Under the pieces are notes generated by a model. It was not told where the DNA came from. It saw only the letters and a list, made by a program, of their open reading frames with translations, and did not search any database. Positions 34,768 to 48,929 of a stretch of DNA of 64,000 nucleotides are shown here, in pieces (the stretch's first letter is position 1; each line of letters begins with the position of its first letter). The translations under genes were made by a program, and so were the position numbers. Origin of the DNA: Sabellastarte sp. h YS-2021 (Eukaryota > Annelida > Polychaeta > Sabellida > Sabellidae); contig OZ024936.1 of the NCBI GenBank assembly GCA_964017235.1, positions 90,866,537 to 90,930,536 of the forward strand, read 5' to 3'.

Positions 34768-36788
34768 CATAGCCATAATGAGACAAGGATCATCTGGAAG
34801 TACTTGTGTTTCATTCAATTAAAAAGATATCAGGTGCAACAATAAATCAATCTTTCAATAAAATGTATATTGTATTGAAAATTTATTTCTTGAATCCGGC
34901 TACTGTTCTAAAATGTATATACTTAGACTAAAATATAAGGTGTCAGTCCCTTGTTAACACATTTCTCAAATTATGTGGTGCCAGAATTTGGATACTCTTT
35001 ACTGAAAAGAGATCAGATCTTTCTGGTACAAACTAGCAATTCCTAATAAGCTGCGAGTCAATACATCTTCATAATTAACTTGTTTATTTCAAGAAACAAA
35101 ACAGAAACATTCAGACAGTGTTGGGTCGTGAATATTATTCCTAAAATCATAGTAAAATGTAGTGCAAAAAGTACTAAAGAAAATCATTCCTACCTTTAAT
35201 GAAACTGAAGTATGCATTTTGTCTCTCGATCGACTTCTTGGCGACTACAATATCAAAAGCGTTTTTGCATAGATATATATCTAACTGGCGCGGACAAAAT
35301 TATTAAAATTGTAAGAAATTTTATAGAAAAATATTATATTGACTTTTTAGTTGGTCAATCTTTCATTCACTTTTGCTTTTGTACAAAACAGAATGATAAA
35401 ATAGCTATATATACACTGTTTTAGTATAGCATTATCATATGAAGACTAGGGTCATCTGGAAGTACTTGTTTTTCATTCAATTAAAATATATCAGGCGAAA
35501 ATGATAAATGAATGAATCATTAAAAAAATTGATGTATTATATTGAAAATTGGTTTCTTATAGCCAGGTGATGTTCCAAAATGTATATACTTAGACTTAAA
35601 TACAATGTATCAGCCCCTTGTTAACACATTTCTCAAACTATAAGCCACCATAATTTGAATACTGTTCTCTGAACTTCATGAAAATAAACATATTTTTAAA
35701 ATATGTTATTATAACTTTTTAGAGTTTAAATGTAATACAGTTTCATTCCAACACAAATTAGCAATCACTAATAAGTTATGCATCAATATATATCCAAAAT
35801 TAACTTGTTTATTTCACAAAACAAAATAAAAAGAATCAAATAGTTTCCTGTCATGAACATTATTCGTAAAAATTGGATGTAAAAATGTACCAAAGATAAT
35901 CAATATCCTACCTTTAATGAAACCGAAGGATTCATGTTATCTCTAAATCTTCCTTTTGGCAACTACAATATCAAAAGTGTTTTTATTTAGTACATATATA
36001 ACTGATGTGGACACAATTATCAATATTACCCACCAAAATAGGTAAATTTTACAGACAAAATATCATAATTGACTTTTCAGTTGGTCAATATTTCAGTCAC
36101 TTTGACTGTATACAAAACAAAAATGCTAAAATAGCTATATATACAATGTTTTGGTATAGCATAACCATATTCTAATCTAAATCTAATATTCTACTTTGCA
36201 GGCTCAATATCTTTGACACAAAGGGGAACTCCGTGCACTAGTTAACAAAAATTGTTAATCATAAAGAGAATCAAGTAGTGGTCAAAGGTCAGTGATCCAG
36301 AGTTATGAGTGTTACCAGATGGAAGTTGACTAAGTTTGGAAATGAGTTAAAGAGGTGGGATTTAAGGAGTTTACTAAATGATGTAGCAGATGGGTTAGTT
36401 ATTATTTGGAAGGGAAAGGAGTTCCCCAAAGAACTGGGGCATAGTGACTGAAAGAATTACAGAAATGTTTGATTGATTTATTTAGGATGTCTATGGTCAA
36501 AAGTTGGGGTATGAAGGAACCTAAGTTTAAAGGTGCTTCTCCTTGTGTTTTTAGAAGAGGTGTAGGGGTGAATTAATTCTCCTAGGTAATCTTGTTGATC
36601 TTGGATGAGAATTTTGTATGTAAAGAGGCCTATTTTAAATTGTACCCTGTATCATTTCAGGTGAGGGTTAATGTATGTGAATTTTGGGGAACGGGTGACA
36701 ACCCTGCAGAGTGAGTTTTGGACCTGCTGCAATCTCCTTAACTCAAAATCATTGAGTGATATAAACAGAGAATTGAAATATTCCAATT
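34768..36788. repeat. Array unit 8 (2,021 bp, beta core)
   Basis: Nearly identical to unit 7. I see no indel between them. Confidence 0.95.
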
Positions 36789-38809
36789 CATAGCCATAAT
36801 GAGACAAGGATCATCTGGAAGTATTTGTGTTTCATTCAATTAAAAAGATATCAGGTGCAACAATAAATCAATCTTTCAATAAAATGTATATTGTATTGAA
36901 AATTTATTTCTTGAATCCGGCTACTGTTCTAAAATGTATATACTTAGACTAAAATATAAGGTGTCAGTCCCTTGTTAACACATTTCTCAAATTATGTGGT
37001 GCCAGAATTTGGATACTCTTTACTGAAAAGAGATCAGATCTTTCTGGTACAAACTAGCAATTCCTAATAAGCTGCGAGTCAATACATCTTCATAATTAAC
37101 TTGTTTATTTCAAGAAACAAAACAGAAACATTCAGACAGTGTTGGGTCGTGAATATTATTCCTAAAATCATAGTAAAATGTAGTGCAAAAAGTACTAAAG
37201 AAAATCATTCCTACCTTTAATGAAACTGAAGTATGCATTTTGTCTCTCGATCGACTTCTTGGCGACTACAATATCAAAAGCGTTTTTGCATAGATATATA
37301 TCTAACTGGCGCGGACAAAATTATTAAAATTGTAAGAAATTTTATAGAAAAATATTATATTGACTTTTTAGTTGGTCAATCTTTCATTCACTTTTGCTTT
37401 TGTACAAAACAGAATGATAAAATAGCTATATATACACTGTTTTAGTATAGCATTATCATATGAAGACTAGGGTCATCTGGAAGTACTTGTTTTTCATTCA
37501 ATTAAAATATATCAGGCGAAAATGATAAATGAATGAATCATTAAAAAAATTGATGTATTATATTGAAAATTGGTTTCTTATAGCCAGGTGATGTCCCAAA
37601 ATGTATATACTTAGACTTAAATACAATGTATCAGCCCCTTGTTAACACATTTCTCAAACTATAAGCTACCATAATTTGAATACTGTTCTCTGAACTTCAT
37701 GAAAATAAACATATTTTTAAAATCTGTTATTATAACTTTTTAGAGTTTAAATGTAATACAGTTTCATTCCAACACAAATTAGCAATCACTAATAAGTTAT
37801 GCATCAATATATATCCAAAATTAACTTGTTTATTTCACAAAACAAAATAAAAAGAATCAAATAGTTTCCTGTCATGAACATTATTCGTAAAAATTGGATG
37901 TAAAAATGTACCAAAGATAATCAATATCCTACCTTTAATGAAACCGAAGGATTCATGTTATCTCTAAATCTTCCTTTTGGCGACTACAATATCAAAAGTG
38001 TTTTTATTTAGTACATATATAACTGATGTGGACACAATTATCAATATTACCCACCAAAATAGGTAAATTTTACAGACAAAATATCATAATTGACTTTTCA
38101 GTTGGTCAATATTTCAGTCACTTTGACTGTATACAAAACAAAAATGCTAAAATAGCTATATATACAATGTTTTGGTATAGCATAACCATATTCTAATCTA
38201 AATCTAATATTCTACTTTGCAGGCTCAATATCTTTGACACAAAGGGGAACTCCGTGCACTAGTTAACAAAAATTGTTAATCATAAAGAGAATCAAGTAGT
38301 GGTCAAAGGTCAGTGATCCAGAGTTATGAGTGTTACCAGATGGAAGTTGACTAAGTTTGGAAATGAGTTAAAGAGGTGGGATTTAAGGAGTTTACTAAAT
38401 GATGTAGCAGATGGGTTAGTTATTATTTGGAAGGGAAAGGAGTTCCCCAAAGAACTGGGGCATAGTGACTGAAAGAATTACAGAAATGTTTGATTGATTT
38501 ATTTAGGATGTCTATGGTCAAAAGTTGGGGTATGAAGGAACCTAAGTTTAAAGGTGCTTCTCCTTGTGTTTTTAGAAGAGGTGTAGGGGTGAATTAATTC
38601 TCCTAGGTAATCTTGTTGATCTTGGATGAGAATTTTGTATGTAAAGAGGCCTATTTTAAATTGCATCCTGTATCATTTCAGTTGAGGGTTAATGTGTGTG
38701 AATTTTGGGGAACGGGTGACAACCCTGCAGAGTGAGTTTTGGACCTGCTGCAATCTCCTTAACTCAAAATCATTGAGTGATATAAACAGAGAATTGAGAT
38801 ATTCCAATT
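36789..38809. repeat. Array unit 9 (2,021 bp, beta core, right end)
   Basis: Matches unit 8 until about 37590, then shifts to another variant (gatgtcccaaaatg, ataagctacc, ttggcgactac). The LINE tail has attgcatcctg and tttcagttgagg, shared with unit 13. Confidence 0.9.
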
Positions 38810-40834
38810 CATAACCATAAGGAGACAAGGGTCATCTGGAAGTACTTGTGTTTCATTCAATTAAAAAGATATCAGGTGCAACAATAAATCAATCATTTAA
38901 TAAAAATGAATATTGTATTGAATATTTATTTCTTGAATCCGGCTACTTTTCTAAAATGTATATACTTAGACTAAAATATAAGGTGTCAGTCCCTTGTTAA
39001 CACATTTCTCAAATTATGTGGTGCCAGAATTTGGATACTCTTTACTGAAAAGAGATCAGATCTTTCTGGTACAAACTTGCAATTCATAATAAACTGCGAG
39101 TCAATACATCTTCATAATGAACTTATTTATTTCAAGAAACAAAACAGAAACATTCAGACAGTGTTGGATCGTGAATATTATTCCTAAAATCATAGTAAAA
39201 TGTAGTGCAAAAAGTACTAAAGAAAATCATATTCCTACCTTTAATGAAACTGAAGTATGCATTTTGTCTCTCGATCGACTTCTTGGCGACTACAATATCA
39301 AAAGTGTTTTTGCATAGATATATATCTAACTGGCGCGGACAAAATTATTAAAATTGTAGGAAATTTTATAGAAAAATATTATAATTGACTTTTTAGTTGG
39401 TCAATCTTTCATTCACTTTTGATTTTGTACAAAACAGAATGATAAAATAGCTATATATACACTGTTTTAGTATAGCATTATCATATGAAGACTAGGGTCA
39501 TCTGGAAGTACTTGTTTTTCATTCAATTAAAATATATCAGGCGAAAATGATACATGAATGAAGCATTAAAAAAATTGATGTATTATATTGAAAATTGGTT
39601 TCTTATAGCCAGGTGATGTTCCAAAATGTATATACTTAGACTTAAATACAATGTATCAGTCCCTTGTTAACACATTTCTCAAATTATAAGCTACCATAAT
39701 TTGAATACTGTTCTCTGAACTTCATGAAAATAAACATATTTTTAAAATATGTTATTATAACTTTTTAGAGTTTAAATGTAATACAGTTTCATTCCAACAC
39801 AAGTTAGCAATCACTAATAAGTTATGCATCAATATATATCCAAAATTAACTTGTTTATTTCACAAAACAAAATAAAAAAAATCAAATAGTTTTCTGTCAT
39901 GAACATTATTCCTAAAAATTAGATGTAAAAATGTACCAGAGATAATCAACATCCTACCTTTAATGAAACCGAAGGATTCATGTTATCTCTAAATCTTCCT
40001 TTTGGCGACTACAATATCAAAAGTGTTTTTATTTAGTACATATATAACTGATGTGGACACAATTATCAATATTACCCACCAAAATAGGGAAATTTTACAG
40101 ACAAAATATCATAATTGACTTTTCAGTTGGTCAATATTTCAGTCACTTTGACTGTATACAAAACAAAAATGCTAAAATAGCTATATATACAATGTTTTGG
40201 TATAGCATAACCATATTCTAATCTAAATCTAATATTCTACTTTGCAGGCTCAATATCTTTGACACAAAGGGGAACTCCGTGCACTAGTTAACAAAAATTG
40301 TTAATCATAAAGAGAATCAAGTAGCGGTCAAGAGTCAGTGATCCAGAGTTATGAGTGTTACCAGAGGGAAGCTGACCAAGTTTGGAAATGAGTTATAGAG
40401 GTGGGATTTAAGGAGTTTACTAAATGATGTAACAGATGGGCTAGTTCTTATTTGGAAGGGAAAGGAGTTCCCCGAAGAACTGGGGCATAGTGACTGAAAG
40501 AATTACAAAAATGTTTGATTGATTTATTTAGGATGTCTATGGTCAAAAGTTGGGGTATGAAGGAACCTAAGTTTAAAGGTGCTTCTCCTTGTGTTTTTAG
40601 AAGAGGTGTAGGGATAAATTAATTATCCTAGGTAGTCTTGTTGATCTTGGATGAGAATTTTGTATGTAAAGAGGCCTATTTTAAATTGCACCCTGCATCA
40701 TTTCAGGTGAGGGTTAATGTATGTGAATTTTGAGGAACGGGTGACAACCCTGCAGAGTGAGTTTTGGACCTGCTGCAATCTCCTTAACTCAAAATCACTG
40801 AGTGATATAAACAGCGAATTGAAATATTCCAATT
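38810..40834. repeat. Array unit 10 (2,025 bp, beta-like)
   Basis: The A start (gaattgagatattcc junction, aatcatttaataaaaatg) matches unit 14 at an offset of 8,096 bp. The LINE part matches units 4 and 12 (gaagctgaccaag, gagttatagagg). Confidence 0.9.
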
Positions 40835-42859
40835 CATAGCCATAAGGAGACAAGGATCATCTGGAAGTACTTGTGTTTCATTCAATTAAAAAGATATCAG
40901 GTGCAACAATAAATCAATCTTTCAATAAAATGAATATTGTATTGAAAATTTATTTCTTGAATCCGGCTACTGTTATAAAATGTATATACTTAGACTAAAA
41001 TATAAGGTGTCAGTCCCTTGTTAACACATTTCTCAAATTATGTGGTGCCAGAATTTGGATACTCTTTACTGAAAAGAGATCAGATCTTTCTGGTACAAAC
41101 TAGCAATTCCTAATAAGCTGCGAGTCAATACATCTTCATAATTAACTTGTTTATTTCAAGAAACAAAACAGAAACATTCAGACAGTGTTGGGCCGTGAAT
41201 ATTATTCCTAAAATCATAGTAAAATGTAGTGCAAAAAGTACTAAAGAAAATCATATTCCTACCTTTAATGAAACTGAAGTATGCATTTTGTCTCTCGATC
41301 GACTTCTTGGCGACTACAATATCAAAAGCGTTTTTGCATAGGTATATATCTAACTGGTACGGACAATATTATTAAAATTATAGGTAATTTTACAGAAAAA
41401 TATTATAATTGACGTTTTAGTTTGTCAATCTTTCATTCACTTTTGATTTTGTACAAAACAGAATGATAAAATAGCTATATATACACTGTTTTAGTATAGC
41501 ATTATCATATGAAGACTAGGGTCATCTGGAAGTACTTGTTTTTCATTCAATTAAAAATATATCAGGCGAAAATGGTAAATTAATGAATCATTAAAAAAAT
41601 TGATGTATTATATTGAAAATTGGTTTCTTATAGCCAGGTGATGTTCCAAAATGTATATACTTAGACTTAAATACAATGTATCAGTCCCTTGTTAACATAT
41701 TTCTCTAATTATAAGCTACCATAATTTGAATACTATTCTCTGAACTTCATGAAAATAAATATATTTTTAAAATCTGTTATTATAACTTTTTAGAGTTTAA
41801 ATGTAATACAGTTTCATTCCAACACAAATTAGCAATCACTAATAAGTTATGCATCAATATATATCCAAAATTAACTTGTTTATTTCACAAAACAAAATAA
41901 AAAGAATCAAATAGTTTTCTGTCATGAACATTATTCCTAAAAATTAGATGTAAAACTGTACCAAAGATAAGCAATATCCTACCTTTAATGAAACCGAGGG
42001 ATTTGTGTTATCTCTAAATCTTCCTTTTGGCGACTACAATATCAAAAGTGTTTCTATTTAGTACATATATAACTGATGTGGACACAATTATCAATATTAC
42101 CCACCAAAATATGAAAATTTTACAGACAAAAAACCATAATCGACATTTCAGTTGGTCAATATTTCAGTCTCTTTGACTGTATACAAAACAAAAATGCTAA
42201 AATAGCTATATATACAATGTTTTGGTATAGCATAACCATATTCTAATCTAAATCTAATATACTACTTTGCAGGCTCAATATCTTTGACACAAAGGGGAAC
42301 TCCATGCACTAGTTGACAAAAATTGTTTATCATAAAGAGAATCAAGTAGCGGTCAAGGGTCAGGGATCCAGAGTTATGATTGTTACCAGAGGGAAGTTGA
42401 CTAAGTTTGGAAATGAGTTAAAGAGGTGGGATTTAAGGAGTTTACTAAATGATGTAACAGATGGGCTAGTTCTTATTTGGAAGGGAAAGGAGTTCCCCGA
42501 AGAACTGGGGCATAGTGACTGAAAGAATTACAAAAATCTTTGATTGATTTATTTAGGATGTCTATGGTCAAAAGTTGGGGTATGAAGGAACCTAAGTTTA
42601 AAGGTGCTTCTCCTTGTGTTTTTAGAAGAGGTGTAGGGATAAATTAATTCTCCTAGGTAGTCTTGTTGATTTTGGATGAGAATTTTGTATGTAAAGAGGC
42701 CTATTTTAAATTGCACCTTGTATCATTTCAGGTGAGGGTTAATGTATGTGAATTTTGGGGAACGGGTGACAACCCTGCAGAGTGAGTTTTGGACCTGCTG
42801 CAATCTCCTTAACTCAAAATCATTGAGTGATATAAACAGAGAATTGAAATATTCCAATT
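40835..42859. repeat. Array unit 11 (2,025 bp, alpha)
   Basis: A third alpha copy of the unit 3/5 type, but without the 9-bp LINE deletion, so it predates or escaped that change. Confidence 0.9.
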
Positions 42860-44880
42860 CATAGCCATAATGAGACAAGGATCATCTTGAAGTACTTGTG
42901 TTTCATTCAATTAAAAAGATATCAGGTGCAACAATAAATCAATCTTTCAATAAAATGAATATTGTATTGAAAATTTATTTCTTGAATCCGGCTACTGTTC
43001 TAAAATGTATATACTTAGACTAAAATATAAGGTGTCAGTCCCTTGTTAACACATTTCTCAAATTATGTGGTGCCAGAATTTAGATACTCTTTACTGAAAA
43101 GAGATCAGATCTTTCTGGTACAAACTAGCAATTCCTAATAAGCTGCGAGTCAATACATCTTCATAATTAACTTGTTTATTTCAAGAAACAAAACAGAAAC
43201 ATTCAGACAGTGTTGGGTCGTGAATATTATTCCTAAAATCATAGTAAAATGTAGTGCAAAAAGTACTAAAGAAAATCATTCCTACCTTTAATGAAACTGA
43301 AGTATGCATTTTGTCTCTCGATCGACTTCTTGGCGACTACAATATCAAAAGTGTTTTTGCATAGATATATATCTAACTGGTGCGGACAAAATTATTAAAA
43401 TTGTAAGAAATTTTATAGAAAAATATTATAATTGACTTTGAGTTGGTCAATCTTTCATTCACTTTTGATTTTGTACAAAACAGAATGATAAAATAGCTAT
43501 ATATACACTGTTTTAGTATAGCATTATCATATGAAGACTAGGGTCATCTGGAAGTACTTGTTTTTCATTCAATTAAAATATATCAGGCGAAAATGATAAA
43601 TGAATGAAGCATTAAAAAAATTGATGTATTATATTGAAAATTGGTTTCTTATAGCCAGGTGATGTTCCAAAATGTATATACTTAGACTTAAATACAATGT
43701 ATCAGTCCCTTGTTAACACATTTCTCAAATTATAAGCTACCATAATTTGAATACTGTTCTCTGAACTTCATGAAAATAAACATATTTTTAAAATATGTTA
43801 TTATAACTTTTTAGAGTTTAAATGTAATACAGTTTCATTCCAACACAAATTAGCAATCACTAATAAGTTATGCATCAATATATATCCAAAATTAACTTGT
43901 TTATTTCACAAAACGAAATAAAAAGAATCAAATAGTTTTCTGTCATGAACATTATTCCTAAAAATTAGATGTAAAAATGTACCAAAGATAATCAATATCC
44001 TACCTTTAATGAAACCGAAGGATTCATGTTATCTCTAAATCTTCCTTTTGGCGACTACAATATCAAAAGTGTTTTTATTTAGTACATATATAACTGATGT
44101 GGACACAATTATCAATATTACCCACCAAAATAGGTAAATTTTACAGACAAAATATCATAATTGACTTTTCAGTTGGTCAATATTTCAGTCACTTTGACTG
44201 TATACAAAACAAAAATGCTAAAATAGCTATATATACAATGTTTTGGTATAGCATAACCATATTCTAATCTAAATCTAATATTCTACTTTGCAGGCTCAAT
44301 ATCTTTGACACAAAGGGGAACTCCGTGCACTAGTTAACAAAAATTGTTAATCATAAAGAGAATCAAGTAGCGGTCAAGAGTCAGTGATCCAGAGTTATGA
44401 GTGTTACCAGAGGAAAGCTGACCAAGTTTGGAAATGAGTTATAGAGGTGGGATTTAAGGAGTTTACTATATGATGTAACAGATGGGCTAGTTCTTATTTG
44501 GAAGGGAAAGGAGTTCCCCAAAGAACTGGGGCATAGTGACTGAAAGAATTACAAAAATGTTTGATTGATTTATTTAGGATGTCTATGGTCAAAAGTTGGG
44601 GTATGAAGGAACCTAAGTTTAAAGGTGCTTCTCCTTGTGTTTTTAGAAGAGGTGTAGGGATGAATTAATTCTCCTAGGTAGTCTTGTTGATCTTGGATGA
44701 GAATTTTGTATGTAAAGAGGCCTATTTTAAATTGCACCCTGTATCATTTCAGGTGAGGGTTAATGTATGTGAATTTTGAGGAACGGGTGACAACCCTGCA
44801 GAGTGAGTTTTGGACCTGCTGCAATCTCCTTAACTCAAAATCATTGAGTGATATAAACAGAGAATTGAAATATTCCAATT
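42860..44880. repeat. Array unit 12 (2,021 bp, beta)
   Basis: Beta unit following an alpha, repeating the alpha-beta order. aactggtgcggac is a one-base variant of the beta signature. Confidence 0.9.
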
Positions 44881-46905
44881 CATAGCCATAAGGAGACAAG
44901 GGTCATCTGGAAGTACTTGTGTTTCATTCAATTAAAAAGATATCAGGTGCAACAATAAATCAATCTTTCAATAAAATGAATATTGTATTGAAAATTTATT
45001 TCTTGAATCCGGCTACTGTTCTAAAATGTATATACTTAGACTAAAATATAAGGTGTCAGTCCCTTGATAACACATTTCTTAAATTATGTGGTACCAGAAT
45101 TTGGATACTCTTTACTGAAAAGAGATCAGATCTTTCTGGTACAAACTAGCAATTCCTAATAAGCTGCGAGTCAATACATCTTCATAATTAACTTGTTTAT
45201 TTCAAGAAACAAAACAGAAACATTCAGACAGTGTTGGGTTGTGGATATTATTCCTAAAATCATAGTAAAATGTAGTGCAAAAAGTACTAAAGAAAATCAT
45301 ATTCCTACCTTTAATGAAACTGAAGTATGCATTTTGTCTCTCGATCGACTTCTTGGCGACTACAATATCAAAAGCATTTTTGCATAGATATATATCTAAC
45401 TGGCGCGGACAAAATTATTAAAATTGTAGGAAATTTTATAGAAAAATATTATAATTGACATTTTAGTTGGTCAATCTTTCATTCACTTTTGATTTTGTAC
45501 AAAACAGAATGATAAAATAGCTATATATACACTGTTTTAGTATAGCATTATCATATGAAGACTAGGGTCGTCTGGAATTACTTGTTTTTCATTCAATTAA
45601 AAATATATCAGGCGAAAATGATAAATTAATGAATCATTAAAAAAATTGATGTATTACATTGAAAATTGGTTTCTTATAGCCAGGTGATGTTCCAAAATGT
45701 ATATACTTAGACTTAAATACAATGTATCAGTCCCTTGTTAACACATTTCTCAAATTATAAGCTACCATAATTTGAATACTGTTCTCTGAACTTCATGAAG
45801 GTAAACATATTTTTAAAATCTGTTATTATAACTTTTTAGGGTTTAAATGTAATACAGTTTAATTCCAACACAAATTAGCAATCACTAATAAGTTATGCAT
45901 CAATATATATCCAAAATTAACTTGTTTATTTCACAAAACAAAATAAAAAGAATCAAATAGTTTTCTGTCATGAACATTATTCCTAAAAATTAGATGTAAA
46001 AATGTACCAAAGATAATCAATATCCTACCTTTAATGAAACCGAAGGATTCATGTTATCTCTAAATCTTCCTTTTGGCGACTACAATATCAAAAGTGTTTT
46101 TATTTAGTACATATATAACTGATGTGGACACAATTATCAATATTACCCACCAAAATAGGTAAATTTTACAGACAAAATATCATAATTGACTTTTCAGTTG
46201 GTCAATATTTCAGTCACTTTGACTGTATACAAAACAAAAATGCTAAAATAGCTATATATACAATGTTTTGGTATAGCATAACCATATTCTAATCTAAATC
46301 TAATATACTACTTTGCAGGCTAAATATCTTTGACTCAAAGGGGAACTCCGTGCACTAGTTAACAAAAATTGTTAATCATAAAGAGAATCAAGTAGTGGTC
46401 AAAGGTCAGTGATCCAGAGTTATGAGTGTTACCAGAGGGAAGTTGACTAAGTTTGGAAATGAGTTAAAGAGGTGGGATTTAAGGAGTTTACTAAATGATG
46501 TAGCAGATGGGTTAGTTATTATTTGGAAGGGAAAGGAGTTCCCCAAAGAACTGGGGCATAGTGACTGAAAGAATTACAGAAATGTTTGATTGATTTATTT
46601 AGGATGTCTATGGTCAAAAGTTGGGGTATGAAGGAACCTAAGTTTAAAGGTGCTTCTCCTTGTGTTTTTAGAAGAGGTGTAGGGGTGAATTAATTCTCCT
46701 AGGTAATCTTGTTGATCTTGGATGAGAATTTTGTATGTAAAGAGGCCTATTTTAAATTGCATCCTGTATCATTTCAGTTGAGGGTTAATGTGTGTGAATT
46801 TTGGGGAACGGGTGACAACCCTGCAGAGTGAGTTTTGGACCTGCTGCAATCTCCTTAACTCAAAATCATTGAGTGATATAAACAGAGAATTGAGATATTC
46901 CAATT
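44881..46905. repeat. Array unit 13 (2,025 bp, beta-like)
   Basis: The LINE part shares gtagtggtcaaaggtcag and agcagatgggttagtt with units 6-9, and its end matches unit 9. Confidence 0.9.
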
Positions 46906-48929
46906 CATAACCATAAGGAGACAAGGGTCATCTGGAAGTACTTGTGTTTCATTCAATTAAAAAGATATCAGGTGCAACAATAAATCAATCATTTAATAAA
47001 AATGAATATTGTATTGAAAATTTATTTCTTGAATCCGGCTACTTTTCTAAAATGTATATACTTAGACTAAAATATAAGGTGTCAGTCCCTTGTTAACACA
47101 TTTCTCAAATTATGTGGTGCCAGAATTTGGATACTCTTTACTGAAAAGAGATCAGATCTTTCTGGTACAAACTTGCAATTCCTAATAAGGTGCAAGTCAA
47201 TACATCTTCATAATGAATTTGTTTGTTTCAAGAAACAAAACAGAAACATTCAGACAGTGTTGGATCGTGAATATTATTCCTAAAATCATAGTAAAATGTA
47301 GTGCAAAAAGTACTAAAGAAAATCATATTCCTACCTTTAATGAAACTGAAGTATGCATTTTGTCTCTCGATCGACTTCTTGGCGACTACAATATCAAAAG
47401 CGTTTTTGCATAGGTATATATCTAACTGACGCCGACAATATTATTAAAATTATAGGCAATTTTACACAAAAATATTATAATTGACTTTTTAGTTGGTCAA
47501 TCTTTCATTCACTTTTGATTTTGTACAAAACAGAATGATAAAATAGCTATATATACACTGTTTTAGTATAGCATTACCATATGAAGACTAGGGTCATCTG
47601 GAAGTACTTGTTTTTCATTCAATTAAAAATATATCAGGCGAAAATGATAAATTAATGAATCATTAAAAAAATTGAGTATTGTATTGAAAATTGGTTTCTT
47701 ATAGCCAGATGATGTTCCAAAATGTATATACTTAGACTTAAATACAATGTATCAGTCCCTTGTTAACACATTTCTAAAATTATAAGCTGCCATAATTTGA
47801 ATACTGTTTTCTGAACTTCATGAAAGTAAACATATTTTTAAAATCTGTTATTATAACTTTTTAGAGTTTAAATGTAATACAGTTTCATTCCAACACAAAT
47901 TAGCAATCACTAAGAAGTTGTGCATCAATATATATATAAAATTAACTTATTTATTTCACAAAACAAAATAAAAAGCATCAAATAGTTTTCTGTCATGAAC
48001 ATTATTCCTCAAAATTTGATGTAAAACTGTACCAAAGATAATCAATATCCTACCTTTAATGAAATCAAAGGATTCATGTTATCTCTAAATCTTCCTTTTG
48101 GCGACTACAATATCAAAAGTGTTTTTATTTAGCACATATATAACTGATGTGGACACAATTATCAATATTACCCACCAAAATAGGTAAATTTTACAGACAA
48201 AATACCATATTTGACATTTCAGTTGGTCAATATTTCAATCTCTTTGACTGTATACAAAACAAAAATGCTAAAATAGCTATATATACAATGTTTTGGTGTA
48301 GCATAACCATATTCTAATCTAAATCTAATATACTACTTTGCAGGCTCAATATCTTTGACACAAAGGGGAACTCCATGCACTAGTTAACAAAAATTGTTTA
48401 TCATAAAGAGAATCAAGTAGCGGTCAAAGGTCAGTGATCCAGAGTTATGAGTGTTACCAGAGGGAAGTTGACTAAGTTTGGAAAAGAGTTACAGAGCTCG
48501 AATTTAAGGAGTTTCCTAAATGATGTAACAGACGGGCTAGTTCTTACTTGGAAGGGAAAAGAGTTCCCCAAAGAACTGGGGCATAGTGACTGAAAGAATT
48601 ACAAAAATCTTTGATTGATTTATTTAGGATGTCTATGGTCAAAAGTTGGGGTATGAAGGAACGTAAGTTTAAAGGTGCTTGTCCTTGTGTTTTTAGAAAA
48701 GGTGTAAGGGTGAATTAATTCTCCTAGTAATCTGGTTGATCTTGGATGAGAATTTTGTATGTAAAGAGGCCTATTTTAGATTGCGTCCTGTATCATTTCA
48801 GTTGAGGGTTAACGTGTGTGAATTTTGGGGAAGGGGTGAAAACCCTGCAGAGTGAGTTTTGGACCTGCTGCAATCTCCTTAACTCACAATCATTGAGTGA
48901 TATAAACAGAGAATTGAAATATTCCAATT
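46906..48929. repeat. Array unit 14 (2,024 bp, more diverged)
   Basis: Begins like unit 10, then accumulates private changes (aactgacgccgac, atatatataaaattaac). This marks the start of the decaying right flank. Confidence 0.9.
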
